Source of the DNA: Acidobacteriota bacterium
GTDB lineage: Bacteria > Actinomycetota > Actinomycetes > Actinomycetales > Microbacteriaceae
Assembly (NCBI GenBank): GCA_019352055.1
Contig: JABBOB010000002.1
Coordinates: 17,316-81,315 of the forward strand
DNA: 64,000 bases
Direction of reading: 5' to 3'
The notes under the pieces were generated by a model. It was not told where the DNA came from. It saw nothing but the letters and a program-made list of their open reading frames with translations, and did not search any database. Below are positions 54,936-63,921 of this stretch, piece by piece (the first letter of the stretch is position 1; every line of letters begins with the position of its first letter). The position numbers were made by a program, and so were the translations under genes.

Positions 54936-55214
54936 ATGAGCGACACCTCCACCGAATCCCACAAGTACGTCGCGGAGTACCTCGACGGGCCGCTGGAGGG
55001 CACCACCGAGCACCGCTTCCTCGAGGGCGGCCGGCCGGCGGAGCGCGTCACCCAGTACGCGCTGGTCGACGGCACCGACGCGATGTTCGAGTACGTCGCG
55101 GGTGCGAAGCGGGAGCTGAACGGCGAGCAGTACGTGCAGTACTCCTTCGACGCGAAGGACAGCGACGCGCTGCAGGGCCAGGCCGACCCGGACGAGGAGT
55201 CCAAGAGCCTCTGA
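54936..55214 (+). CDS. Small acidic hypothetical protein
   Basis: A 92-residue acidic soluble protein that I do not recognise (KYVAEYLDGPLEGTTEHRFL, DAMFEYVAGAKRELNGEQY). No signal peptide, membrane segment or cysteine is seen. It converges on a metallopeptidase-like gene 5 bases away. Confidence 0.7.
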   Translation: MSDTSTESHKYVAEYLDGPLEGTTEHRFLEGGRPAERVTQYALVDGTDAMFEYVAGAKRELNGEQYVQYSFDAKDSDALQGQADPDEESKSL

Positions 55215-55219
55215 AGCGG

Positions 55220-55570
55220 TCAGGCCCAGCCGAGATCGTGCAGACGTCCGTCGTCGATGCCGTAGTAGTGGCCGATCTCGTGCACCAGCGTCGTGTGGAC
55301 CTCGTCCCTGAGCGACTCGATCGTGTCCGCCGACTCCAGGTGCGGGCGGCGGTAGACCACGATGCGGTCGGGGAGCTCGCCGAAGCCGTACCGACCGCGG
55401 TGGGTGAGGTCGACGCCGTCGTAGACGCCGAACAGGTCCTCCCCGTCGTCCGCGTGGTCCTCGACGACGAACGCGATGTTCTCCAGCCCGTCGACCATGT
55501 CGTCGGGCAGCGCGTCCAGCTCCTCCGACACGATCCGTTCGAAGTCCTCGGCGGACAGGTGCAGCGGCAT
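55220..55570 (-). CDS. Zincin-like metallopeptidase family protein
   Basis: A 116-residue protein of the small minimal-metallopeptidase family (DUF1025-type). It has FERIVSEELDALPDDMVDGL, and the zinc motif TTLVHEIGHYYGIDDGRL, with a downstream acidic Asp. No secretion signal. Activity of this family has not been shown by what I can see. ATG 55570 is the start. Confidence 0.9.
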   Translation of the reverse strand: MPLHLSAEDFERIVSEELDALPDDMVDGLENIAFVVEDHADDGEDLFGVYDGVDLTHRGRYGFGELPDRIVVYRRPHLESADTIESLRDEVHTTLVHEIGHYYGIDDGRLHDLGWA

Positions 55571-55581
55571 ACCCCGGGACG

Positions 55582-57111
55582 CTAGTCGGCCGCCCGCATC
55601 GCGGCGGCCACGAGCTCGCCGATGAGCACGGCGGTCGCGGCCGGGCCGCGGATCGGCGCGGTCGGCAGGATCGAGGTGTCCGCGACGCGGAGGCCGCCCA
55701 CTCCGTGCACCCGCCCGACCTCGTCGACGGGCCCGGATGATCCGTCCGGCATGCGGAACGGCACGGTCCCGCAGGTGTGCAGCGCGGTGCCGATGCGGTC
55801 TCGGATCCAGCCGTCCAGCGCGGCGTCGTCGTCGATCGTCGCCCCGTCCAGGTCGACGAGGCCGACCGCATCGCCTGCCGAGCGAGCGTGGTCGATCACG
55901 TCGGTCGCGACGCGCACCCCCTCACGCAGGCGCCGTCGTGCGTCGCCGTCGCCGAGGTAGGCGTAGTCGATCCGGGCCGCCGCGCTCGGGTCGGCCCGGC
56001 CGATCGTGATCCGCCCGGCACGCACCCGTGCGTGGATGGAGACGAGGAGTGGGAGGGGGCCGGTCGCGGCCGCGGAACCGCCGGTGAGCTCCGCCATCGG
56101 CCGCAGCGACTGGAGCACCTCCAGATCGCCGTCCGGGTCGCCGCCGGTCGACACGGCGGTCAGCATCCCGCCCATCCATGCCCCGACCGGGCGGGGCGTC
56201 CCCCGCACGGGCAGCCACTCCACCGCCACCTGCGGGTGATCGCTCAGCGCGGCGCCGACGCCCGGTGCATCGACGACCGGTTCGACGCCGGCCGCACGCA
56301 GCACCTCGGACGGTCCCACGCCCGAGCGCTGCAGCAGCACGGGGGAGGCGAGCGCTCCGGCCGAGAGCACGATCTCGTCGCCGTCGACCTCCTCGCCGGA
56401 GCGCAGTGTGACGCCCACCGCCCTGCCACCGGCGATGCGGACGCGGTCGACGACGCACCCGCCGCGCACGGTGAGGTTCGGGCGCCCGGCCGCGGGGAGG
56501 AGGTGCGTCAGCGCCGTGCTCCAGCGCACGCCGACCGTCGCGTTCGAGGGCACCGCCCCGACCCCGGGCGCCTGCTCGCCGTTCTTGTCCTCCTCAGCGG
56601 GATGACCCGCGGCGAGGGCCGCGGAGAGGAACACCGCTGCCGCGGGATGGTCGAGTCGGCCGCGCCGCACCGGTACCGGACCATCTGCGCCGTGCAGGGC
56701 CGTGCTCCCGAGGTCGAGGTCGCGCTCCAGCCCGATCAGCAGCGGCAGCACGCGCTCCCAGGACCATGCGGTGTCCCCGTGCGCCGACCAGCGGTCCACG
56801 TCGGCGCGGCGGGGACGGACGAAGTAGGCGCCGTTCGTCGAGGTCGATCCGCCGAGCACGCGCCCGCGCGAGACGCTCCACTCGCGGCCCGGCAGGAGTC
56901 GAGCCGGGTACCACCAGCTGCTCGGGTCCGCGGGGCGCGCGCCCGGCACCCGACCGGCGTCCAGCAGCGAGGTCGGCTGCTCCGCCAGGGCGCGTGGCGC
57001 GGGCCCGGCCTCGATGAGGAGGATTCGGCAGCTCGGGTCCTCCGACAGCCGGGCGGCCAGCACCGCCCCCGCCGCCCCGCCGCCGACGACGACGACGTCG
57101 TACCCCGTCAC
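55582..57111 (-). CDS. mftG: GMC oxidoreductase, mycofactocin system MftG
   Basis: A 509-residue GMC flavoprotein: FAD motif YDVVVVGGGAAGAVLAARLS, LLIEAGPAPR, RGRVLGGSTSTNGAYFVRP, and a C-terminal ALHTCGTVPFRMP ... RVADTSILPTAPIRGPAATA, where the His sits in place of the usual catalytic pair. In mycobacteria MftG re-oxidises reduced mycofactocin and feeds the respiratory chain. Position supports that: it overlaps mftR (GTGA) and lies opposite mftA. Confidence 0.88.
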   Translation of the reverse strand: MTGYDVVVVGGGAAGAVLAARLSEDPSCRILLIEAGPAPRALAEQPTSLLDAGRVPGARPADPSSWWYPARLLPGREWSVSRGRVLGGSTSTNGAYFVRPRRADVDRWSAHGDTAWSWERVLPLLIGLERDLDLGSTALHGADGPVPVRRGRLDHPAAAVFLSAALAAGHPAEEDKNGEQAPGVGAVPSNATVGVRWSTALTHLLPAAGRPNLTVRGGCVVDRVRIAGGRAVGVTLRSGEEVDGDEIVLSAGALASPVLLQRSGVGPSEVLRAAGVEPVVDAPGVGAALSDHPQVAVEWLPVRGTPRPVGAWMGGMLTAVSTGGDPDGDLEVLQSLRPMAELTGGSAAATGPLPLLVSIHARVRAGRITIGRADPSAAARIDYAYLGDGDARRRLREGVRVATDVIDHARSAGDAVGLVDLDGATIDDDAALDGWIRDRIGTALHTCGTVPFRMPDGSSGPVDEVGRVHGVGGLRVADTSILPTAPIRGPAATAVLIGELVAAAMRAAD

Positions 57112-57728
57112 GCCCCCGCCACGTCGCCGAACGCGTCGCCGAGGTCGTCCATCGCCTCGGCCAGCAGGTCCAGCAGGACCGCGTCGGGGTCGAGCAGCCA
57201 GCGCTCGTACGCCGCGATGGAGACGGCCAGATACGTGTAGGCGATCGTCTTCGGCAGGAGGGCGTCCGGATCCATGCCGAGCCGGCTCGCAGCGAACTCC
57301 GCGACCGCCTGCCGCCAGGCGGCGAACCGCAGCGTCGAGTGCCCGACGAGGGTCGGCACCGTCAGCAGCAGCGTCATCCGCTGGCGGTGGTAGGAGGCCT
57401 CGACGTTGGGGAACTCGTTGAAGCGCAGCACCGCGTCGCGGATCGCGGCACGGATCGCGACGTCTCGCGGTACCGCCATCAGGTGCGCGTGCATCGCCGC
57501 GATCAGTCCGTCGAAGTCGCCCCACGGCAGGTCGTTCTTCGACGCGAAGTAGCGGAAGAAGGTGCGCCGGCCGATACCGGCCGCCTCCGCGATGTCATCG
57601 ACGGTCGTCGCGTCGAACCCGTTGCGGATGAACAGCTCCAGGCCGATGTGGCTGAGCTCCGCGACCGAGGTGGCGGGCTGCCGGCCGAGCCTCTGGGGTG
57701 ATTCCGAGCGAACCGGATCGACGTTCAC
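57108..57728 (-). CDS. mftR: TetR-family regulator, mycofactocin system MftR
   Basis: A 206-residue TetR regulator: helix-turn-helix FIRNGFDATTVDDIAEAAGIGRRTFFRYFASKND in the N-terminal 75 residues (split across 33-66). The C-terminal part fits the mycofactocin regulator (LTVPTLVGHSTLRFAAWRQA). Known MftR acts as a repressor relieved by acyl-CoA. It is divergent from mftA, with mftG overlapping downstream, so it likely controls both sides. GTG 57728 has AGGGGGG upstream. Confidence 0.88.
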   Translation of the reverse strand: MNVDPVRSESPQRLGRQPATSVAELSHIGLELFIRNGFDATTVDDIAEAAGIGRRTFFRYFASKNDLPWGDFDGLIAAMHAHLMAVPRDVAIRAAIRDAVLRFNEFPNVEASYHRQRMTLLLTVPTLVGHSTLRFAAWRQAVAEFAASRLGMDPDALLPKTIAYTYLAVSIAAYERWLLDPDAVLLDLLAEAMDDLGDAFGDVAGA

Positions 57729-57750
57729 ACCCTTCCCCCCTTTCCATCGG

Positions 57751-57810
57751 CACCCAGTGTCATTAGTGTGCGAAGTGGTCGCCCGGCGATCGCCGGACGG
57801 ACGTCAGTGT
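57751..57810. promoter_or_regulatory. mftR-mftA divergent control region
   Basis: AGTGT occurs three times (57756, 57765 and 57806). A perfect 14-base palindrome CCGGCGATCGCCGG lies at 57783-57796. These are candidates for MftR binding. Confidence 0.4.
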
Positions 57811-57837
57811 TGTCGAACCGCCGTGAAGGAGCGTCCC

Positions 57838-57957
57838 ATGAACAGTCCCGAAACGTCTGCCCCTGCGAAGCTGGAGAACCCGGACGCCGCCACGGTGATC
57901 GAGCAGGACGACCTCGTCGAAGAGGTCTCGATCGACGGCATGTGCGGCGTCTACTGA
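57838..57957 (+). CDS. mftA: Mycofactocin precursor peptide MftA
   Basis: A 39-residue precursor. The conserved end IDGMCGVY is complete; MftC acts on the final Val-Tyr. The leader is acidic (DAATVIEQDDLVEEVS), as needed for MftB binding. ATG 57838 has GAAGGAG 6 bases upstream. It shares one base with mftB (TGATG). Confidence 0.97.
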   Translation: MNSPETSAPAKLENPDAATVIEQDDLVEEVSIDGMCGVY

Positions 57958-58232
57958 TGACGGCCGAGGCGTTCGACCTCGATCGGGCGTGGGCGGTGCA
58001 CCCGCGCGTCTCGATCCGCCCCGAGCCGTTCGGAGCGCTCGTCTACCACTTCGAGACGCGCAAGCTCTCGTTCCTGAAGGAGCGCACGCTGCTCGCCGTC
58101 GTCGAGGGGCTCGACGGGGTGCGCACCGCACGTGACGTCTGCCGCGAAGCAGGCGTGCCGGAGGAGCAGGACGCCCGCTACGGCAGGGCGCTCGCCACCC
58201 TCGCCGCATCGTCGATGCTGGTCGCGGCATGA
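57957..58232 (+). CDS. mftB: Mycofactocin RRE protein MftB
   Basis: A 91-residue peptide chaperone with the RRE fold that holds the MftA leader for MftC. The sequence WAVHPRVSIRPEPFGALVYH and LSFLKERTLLAVVEGLDGVR fits the MftB family. It overlaps mftA and mftC (ATGA). Confidence 0.95.
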   Translation: MTAEAFDLDRAWAVHPRVSIRPEPFGALVYHFETRKLSFLKERTLLAVVEGLDGVRTARDVCREAGVPEEQDARYGRALATLAASSMLVAA

Positions 58233-59482
58233 CCGCCGTGCTGCCGGCGCCGCCTCCGGCCAAGCCGCAGCGGCTCGTCGACCTCTTCGAGTACGGCCTC
58301 GACGCACCGATCTGCCTGACGTGGGAGCTCACCTACGCCTGCAACCTGTCGTGCGTGCACTGCCTGTCGAGCTCCGGTCGACGGGATCCCCGCGAGCTGA
58401 CGACGGACGAGGCGAAGGCCGTCATCGACGAGTTCCAGCGGATGCAGATCTTCTACGTGAACATCGGTGGCGGCGAGCCGACCGTGCGAAGCGACTTCTG
58501 GGAGCTGCTCGACTACGCGACGTCCCACTCGGTCGGCGTGAAGTTCTCGACGAACGGCGTGAAGATCAGCCCCGAGGTCGCGCGGCGGCTCGCCGCCAAC
58601 GACTACGTCGACGTGCAGATCTCCCTCGACGGGGCGACCGCGGAGGTGAACGACCCGATCCGAGGACCGAAGTCGTACGACACCGCGCTCCGAGCGCTGC
58701 AGAACCTCTCCGACGCCGGGATGAAGAACTTCAAGATCTCGGTCGTCTGCACCCGGCAGAACATCCCGCAGCTCGACGAGTTCAAGGCCATCGCGGACCG
58801 CTACGGCGCCCAGCTCCGGCTCACCCGGCTCCGTCCGTCCGGGCGGGGCGCGGACGTGTGGGACGAGCTGCACCCGCTGCCCGAGCAGCAGAAGATGCTC
58901 TACGACTGGCTCGTCGCGCACGGCGACGGTGTCCTGACCGGTGACTCGTTCTTCCACCTGTCCGCGTACGGAGAGGCCCTGCCCGGGCTCAACCTGTGCG
59001 GCGCCGGACGGGTGGTGTGCCTCATCGACCCGGTCGGCGACGTGTACGCCTGCCCGTTCGCCATCCACGACGACTTCAAGGCCGGCAACGTCCGATCGGA
59101 GGGCGGGTTCCAGCGGGTCTGGCGGGAGTCGGAGCTCTTCCTGAAGCTCCGCGAGCCCCAGTCCGGCGGCGCGTGCTCCTCCTGCGCGTTCTTCGACACG
59201 TGCAAGGGCGGCTGCATGGCCGCGAAGTTCTTCACGGGGCTGCCGCTCGACGGCCCCGACCCGGAGTGCGTCCAGGGCTTCGGGGAGGCCGCCTTGCTGA
59301 AGGTCAAGGACCAGAAGAACGCGCTGCCCAGGTCGGCGATCGACCACACCCATCAGGGTGCGCGCGAGCCGAAGAACGCCATGGGCCCGATCCGGCTGAC
59401 GCTCGGACGACGACAGGGAACGACCGCCCTCGCGGCGGCGGAGTGCGAGGAGGACCCGCTGGCCGGCTTCACGGTCCGCTGA
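58229..59482 (+). CDS. mftC: Mycofactocin radical SAM maturase MftC
   Basis: A 417-residue radical SAM/SPASM enzyme. The cluster Cys motif is TYACNLSCVHCLS (CxxxCxxC), and auxiliary cluster cysteines lie in NLCGAGRVVC, YACPF and GACSSCAFFDTCKGGCMA. It decarboxylates the MftA C-terminal Tyr and forms a new ring with Val. It is followed by SDR genes rather than mftD. Confidence 0.96.
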   Translation: MTAVLPAPPPAKPQRLVDLFEYGLDAPICLTWELTYACNLSCVHCLSSSGRRDPRELTTDEAKAVIDEFQRMQIFYVNIGGGEPTVRSDFWELLDYATSHSVGVKFSTNGVKISPEVARRLAANDYVDVQISLDGATAEVNDPIRGPKSYDTALRALQNLSDAGMKNFKISVVCTRQNIPQLDEFKAIADRYGAQLRLTRLRPSGRGADVWDELHPLPEQQKMLYDWLVAHGDGVLTGDSFFHLSAYGEALPGLNLCGAGRVVCLIDPVGDVYACPFAIHDDFKAGNVRSEGGFQRVWRESELFLKLREPQSGGACSSCAFFDTCKGGCMAAKFFTGLPLDGPDPECVQGFGEAALLKVKDQKNALPRSAIDHTHQGAREPKNAMGPIRLTLGRRQGTTALAAAECEEDPLAGFTVR

Positions 59483-59608
59483 CGCGACTGCAGGACGACG
59501 GGACGGGCCCCACCGGCCGGCCCCGCGATCAGAGACGCCCGGGTGCGCATCGCCCGGCACCGATCACCGAGACCGGCGAGACGAGAGGAACAGGAAGAAG
59601 GCCATCCC

Positions 59609-60451
59609 ATGGCGGGACGGGTGGACGGCAAGGTCGCCTTCATCACAGGAGCGGCACGCGGACAGGGCCGGAGCCACGCACTCCGACTGGCGCAGGAGGG
59701 CGCCGACATCATCGCGGTCGACATCGCGGGGTCGATCCCCGGCATGGACCGGTTCTATCCCGGAGCGACGCAGGACGACCTCGACGAGACCGTCGCCCGG
59801 GTCGAGGCGCTCGATCGGCGGATCGTCGCGATCAAGGCGGACGTCCGCGACTTCACCGCACTGAAGGACGCGCTCGACTCGGGGGTCGCGGAGCTGGGTC
59901 ACCTCGACGTGGTCAGCGCGAATGCGGGCGTCTTCCAGTTCGGCGACAAGACCGAGGACGTCTCGGACGAGGACTGGGACACGGTCAACGACATCAACGC
60001 GAAGGGGGTCTGGCACACCGCCAAGGCGGCGATCCCGCATCTGAAGCAGCAGGGGACGGGCGGCTCGATCGTGCTGACGAGCTCCACCGCGGGGATCATG
60101 GGCACGCCCAACGTCGCCGCGTACACCGCCAGCAAGCACGCCGTCGTCGGGATCATGAAGACGCTCGCGCTGGAGCTCGCGCCGTTCTCGATCCGGGTGA
60201 ACTCGGTGCACCCCACCGGGGTGAACACGCAGATGATCCGCAACGAGGCGACCTACCGCCTGTTCCTCCCGGACACGCCCCACCCGACGGACGAGCAGGC
60301 GGAGGAGGTCTTCCGGACCACCAACGCGCTGCCGATCCCGTGGGTCGAGCCCGTCGACATCTCGAACGCCGTGCTCTTCCTCGCATCGGACGAGGCGCGC
60401 TACGTCACCGGCCTGCAGCTCAAGGTCGACGCCGGATACACCCTGAAGTAG
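59609..60451 (+). CDS. Mycofactocin-dependent SDR, copy 1
   Basis: A 280-residue SDR of the mycofactocin-coupled family: TGAARGQGRSHALRLAQEGAD, DVRDFTAL, VSANAGVFQFG, catalytic Ser in LTSSTAGIMG, YTASKHAVVG (Tyr and Lys). Family members keep NAD(H) tightly bound and pass hydride to mycofactocin. The C-terminus (YVTGLQLKVDAGYTLK) is closest to copy 5. Substrates unknown. Ribosome site GGAAGAAGG is 6 bases before ATG 59609. Confidence 0.93.
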   Translation: MAGRVDGKVAFITGAARGQGRSHALRLAQEGADIIAVDIAGSIPGMDRFYPGATQDDLDETVARVEALDRRIVAIKADVRDFTALKDALDSGVAELGHLDVVSANAGVFQFGDKTEDVSDEDWDTVNDINAKGVWHTAKAAIPHLKQQGTGGSIVLTSSTAGIMGTPNVAAYTASKHAVVGIMKTLALELAPFSIRVNSVHPTGVNTQMIRNEATYRLFLPDTPHPTDEQAEEVFRTTNALPIPWVEPVDISNAVLFLASDEARYVTGLQLKVDAGYTLK

Positions 60452-60465
60452 AAGGAGCAGGAACC

Positions 60466-61299
60466 ATGGCAGGACGCCTCGAGGGCAAGGTCGCCTTCAT
60501 CACCGGAGCAGCACGGGGGCAGGGTCGCAGCCACGCGATCCGCCTGGCGCAGGAGGGCGCCGACATCATCGGCATCGATCTGCTCGAACCCATCCCAGGA
60601 GCGCCATACGACGGCGCCACGCAGGCCGACCTGGACGAGACCGTGCGGCAGGTCGAGGCGCTCGACCGCCGGATCGTCGCGACGAAGGCCGACGTCCGCG
60701 ACTTCGACGGGCTCAAAGCGGCGGTCGACGCGGGCGTCGCGGAGCTCGGCCGGCTCGACATCGTGTCGGCCAACGCCGGGATCTCCACCCAGATGGCTCC
60801 CACCTCGCAGCTCGACGAGGCGATGTGGCAGAACATGATCGACACCAACCTCACCGGGGTCTGGCACACCACGAAGGCGGCGATCCCGCACATCCAGGCG
60901 GGCGGCCGAGGCGGCTCGATCGTCCTGACGAGCTCCGAGGCCGGCATCCGCGGCTACGGGAACATCGCGCACTACGTCTCCGCGAAGCACGGTGTCGTGG
61001 GCCTGATGCGGACGCTCGCGATCGAGCTCGCGCCCGACTCGATCCGCGTGAACTCGATCCATCCGACCCAGGTCGACACCCCCATGATCCAGAACACGGC
61101 CACCTACGACCTGTTCACGGGCAAGGCGGGCTCGACGAAGGAGGAGTTCGCCGCCGCGTCGCGCGGCGTCATCGCCCTCCCCATCCCCTGGGTCGAGGCC
61201 GTCGACATCTCGAACGCGCTGCTGTTCCTCGCCTCCGACGAGGCGCGCTACATCACCGGCGTCCCGCTGCCGGTCGACGGCGGCAACTTCCTCCTCTGA
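60466..61299 (+). CDS. Mycofactocin-dependent SDR, copy 2
   Basis: A 277-residue paralogue: TGAARGQGRSHAIRLAQEGAD, ADVRDFDGL, VSANAGIST, Ser in LTSSEAGIRG and YVSAKHGVVG. It differs from the other copies in its substrate loop (DLFTGKAGSTKEEFAAAS). 14 bases after copy 1, with AAGGAGCAGG upstream. Confidence 0.92.
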   Translation: MAGRLEGKVAFITGAARGQGRSHAIRLAQEGADIIGIDLLEPIPGAPYDGATQADLDETVRQVEALDRRIVATKADVRDFDGLKAAVDAGVAELGRLDIVSANAGISTQMAPTSQLDEAMWQNMIDTNLTGVWHTTKAAIPHIQAGGRGGSIVLTSSEAGIRGYGNIAHYVSAKHGVVGLMRTLAIELAPDSIRVNSIHPTQVDTPMIQNTATYDLFTGKAGSTKEEFAAASRGVIALPIPWVEAVDISNALLFLASDEARYITGVPLPVDGGNFLL

Positions 61300-61340
61300 C
61301 CGCACCCGCGGTCCGCACATCCAACGAAAGGACACCACCC

Positions 61341-62153
61341 ATGCCGGGACGCGTCGAGGGCAAGGTCGCCCTCATCACCGGAGCCGCCCGAGGTCAGGGC
61401 CGCAGTCATGCGCTGCGGCTCGCCCAGGAGGGCGCCGACATCATCGCGATCGACATCGCCGGGTCGCTGCCCGGCGTGCAGTACCCGTCGCCGACGCCCG
61501 AGGACCTGGCGGAGACGGTGCGGCAGGTCGAGGCGCTCGACCGCCGCATCGTCGCGAAGCAGGCGGACGTCCGCGATCGAGCAGCGCTGAAGGCCGCGGT
61601 GGACGAGGGGGTGGCCGAGCTCGGCCACCTCGACATCGTCTCGGCCAACGCCGGCATCTGCATCATCGCGGACTGGAGGGACACGACCGAGCAGATCTTC
61701 GACGACACCATCGCCACGAACCTCAAGGGGGTCTGGAACACGATCACCGCGACCGCCCCGCATCTGATCGAGGCCGGCGGCGGCTCGATGATCCTGACCA
61801 GCTCGGTCGCCGGTATCAAGGGCCTGCCGTTCCTCTCCGCCTACGTGACGGCGAAGCACGGCGTCGTCGGCCTGATGCGCGCGTTCGCCACCGAGCTCGC
61901 CGAGCACCACATCCGGGTCAACACGATCCACCCGACCGGCGTCGACACCCCGATGGGGCAGATGGATCCCAACCCCTTCGGTCCATTGCTCGCGGCGCAC
62001 CCGCAGCTCGGCGGCATGCTCGCCAACCTCTACCCGATCGACGTCACGCAGCCGGTCGACCAGTCCAACGCGGTGCTGTTCCTCGCCTCCGACGAGGCGC
62101 GCTTCATCACGTCGACCGAGCTGACGGTCGACGCGGGCGCGACGCAGTACTGA
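61341..62153 (+). CDS. Mycofactocin-dependent SDR, copy 3
   Basis: A 270-residue paralogue: TGAARGQGRSHALRLAQEGAD, ADVRDRAAL, SANAGICII, Ser in LTSSVAGIKG and YVTAKHGVVG. The substrate loop is different again (MGQMDPNPFGPLLAAHPQLG) and lacks the PIPWVE block of copies 1, 2 and 5. GAAAGGA lies 9 bases before ATG 61341. Confidence 0.92.
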   Translation: MPGRVEGKVALITGAARGQGRSHALRLAQEGADIIAIDIAGSLPGVQYPSPTPEDLAETVRQVEALDRRIVAKQADVRDRAALKAAVDEGVAELGHLDIVSANAGICIIADWRDTTEQIFDDTIATNLKGVWNTITATAPHLIEAGGGSMILTSSVAGIKGLPFLSAYVTAKHGVVGLMRAFATELAEHHIRVNTIHPTGVDTPMGQMDPNPFGPLLAAHPQLGGMLANLYPIDVTQPVDQSNAVLFLASDEARFITSTELTVDAGATQY

Positions 62154-62230
62154 GACCACGGGCGCCGATCCACCCGGCCGGGTCGGCACCCGCGCTCCAT
62201 CGAGACCGGGACGAGCAAGGGAGCAACACC

Positions 62231-63049
62231 ATGGCAGGACAGCTCGAGGGCAGGGTCGCCTTCGTCACCGGAGCCGCGCGAGGGCAGGGTCGAAGCCACG
62301 CGCTCCGGCTCGCGCAGGAGGGCGCCGACATCATCGCGATCGACATCGCCGCACAGATCGACACCGTGCCGTATCCGATGTCGAACCCCGGGGACCTGGC
62401 CGAGACCGCGAAGCAGATCGAGGCGCTCGACCGCCGCGTCGTCACGCGCATCGCGGACGTCCGCGACCGCGACGCGCTCCAAGCGGCGTTCGACGCGGGG
62501 GTCGCCGAGCTCGGTGCGCCCACCATCGTGTCGGCGAACGCGGGCATCGCGCCCATGTCGCTGCATCCGAAGGCCCAAGAGTGGCAGGACGTCATCGACG
62601 TCAACCTCACCGGCGTCTACAACACCGTCGAGGTCTCCAAGCAGGCGATGATCGACACCGGCAAGGGCGGCGCCTACGTCCTGACCAGCTCCACCGCCGG
62701 GCTCGCCGGCATCGGGGGCAACACCCCCGGCGGCATCGGCTACACGGCCGCGAAGCACGGCGTCGTCGGCCTGATGCGGACGTACGCGAACACACTCGCG
62801 CAGTACTCGATCCGGGTCAACACGGTGCATCCCACCGGCGTGAACACACCGATGGTGGTGAACGACGCGATGCAGGAGTTCCTGCAGAGCGATCCGGCGA
62901 TGGGTCAGGCGATGGCGAACGCGCTGCCGGTGCCCATGGTCGAGGCCGTCGACATCTCGAACGCGATCGTGTTCCTGGTCTCCGATGCGGGCCGCTACAT
63001 CACCGGCGTGACGCTCCCGGTCGACGCCGGCTTCCTCAACAAGCGATAG
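62231..63049 (+). CDS. Mycofactocin-dependent SDR, copy 4
   Basis: A 272-residue paralogue: TGAARGQGRSHALRLAQEGAD, IADVRDRDAL, SANAGIAPMS, Ser in LTSSTAGLAG with an insertion before the active Tyr (IGGNTPGGIGYTAAKHGVVG). It is the most divergent member around the active site. AAGGGAG lies 8 bases before ATG 62231. Confidence 0.92.
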   Translation: MAGQLEGRVAFVTGAARGQGRSHALRLAQEGADIIAIDIAAQIDTVPYPMSNPGDLAETAKQIEALDRRVVTRIADVRDRDALQAAFDAGVAELGAPTIVSANAGIAPMSLHPKAQEWQDVIDVNLTGVYNTVEVSKQAMIDTGKGGAYVLTSSTAGLAGIGGNTPGGIGYTAAKHGVVGLMRTYANTLAQYSIRVNTVHPTGVNTPMVVNDAMQEFLQSDPAMGQAMANALPVPMVEAVDISNAIVFLVSDAGRYITGVTLPVDAGFLNKR

Positions 63050-63060
63050 GGGCGGGAACC

Positions 63061-63897
63061 ATGGCAGGACGGGTGGAGGGGAAGGTCGCCTTCGTCACGG
63101 GCGCCGCTCGCGGGCAGGGTCGCAGTCATGCGCTCCGGCTGGCGCAGGAGGGTGCCGACATCATCGCGGTCGACCTCGTCGGACAGATCGACTCGGTTCC
63201 CTACGACATGTCGCGGCCCGCGGACCTCGAGGAGACGGTGCGGCAGATCGAGGCGCTCGATCGGCGCATCGTGGCCAAGCAGGCGGACGTGCGGGACTTC
63301 GATGCGCTCAAGTCGGCGCTGGACGACGGCGTCGCGGAGCTCGGCAAGCTCGACATCGTCTCGGCGAACGCCGGCATCTTCAGCTTCGGCACGATGGAGG
63401 AGCTGACGGAGACCGAGTTCGACGACATGCTCGCCGTCAACCTGAAAGGCGTCTGGCACACCGCGAAGGCGGCGATCCCGCACCTTCGGGCGAACAAAGG
63501 CGGCTCGATGGTCCTCACGAGCTCGACCGCCGGCATCCTGGCCGTGCCGAACATCGGTCACTACGTCGCCGCGAAGCACGGTGTCGTGGGACTGATGAAG
63601 ACGCTCGCGCTCGAGCTCGCGGACGACTTCATCCGAGTCAACAGCGTGCACCCGACGAGCGTGAACACGGACATGATCCAGAACGCGGCGACCTACGCCC
63701 TGTTCGCCCCGGATCTGCCCGAGGCCGAGCGGACGAAGGAGACGGTCGGCAAGCGGTTCCAGACGATGAACGTCCTCCCGATCCCGTGGGTGGAGCCCGT
63801 CGACGTCTCGAACGCCGTCCTCTGGCTGGCGTCCGACGAGTCCCGCTACGTCACCGGGCTGCAGCTCAAGGTCGACGCGGGCCAGACGCTCAAGTAA
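63061..63897 (+). CDS. Mycofactocin-dependent SDR, copy 5
   Basis: A 278-residue paralogue: TGAARGQGRSHALRLAQEGAD, ADVRDFDAL, SANAGIFSFG, LTSSTAGILAV, YVAAKHGVVG. C-terminal VTGLQLKVDAGQTLK and PIPWVEPVDVSNAV match copy 1 best, so the first and last members seem closest to each other. It starts 11 bases after copy 4. Confidence 0.92.
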   Translation: MAGRVEGKVAFVTGAARGQGRSHALRLAQEGADIIAVDLVGQIDSVPYDMSRPADLEETVRQIEALDRRIVAKQADVRDFDALKSALDDGVAELGKLDIVSANAGIFSFGTMEELTETEFDDMLAVNLKGVWHTAKAAIPHLRANKGGSMVLTSSTAGILAVPNIGHYVAAKHGVVGLMKTLALELADDFIRVNSVHPTSVNTDMIQNAATYALFAPDLPEAERTKETVGKRFQTMNVLPIPWVEPVDVSNAVLWLASDESRYVTGLQLKVDAGQTLK

Positions 63898-63921
63898 CCG
63901 TCGGACCGAACGGGAGCGATC

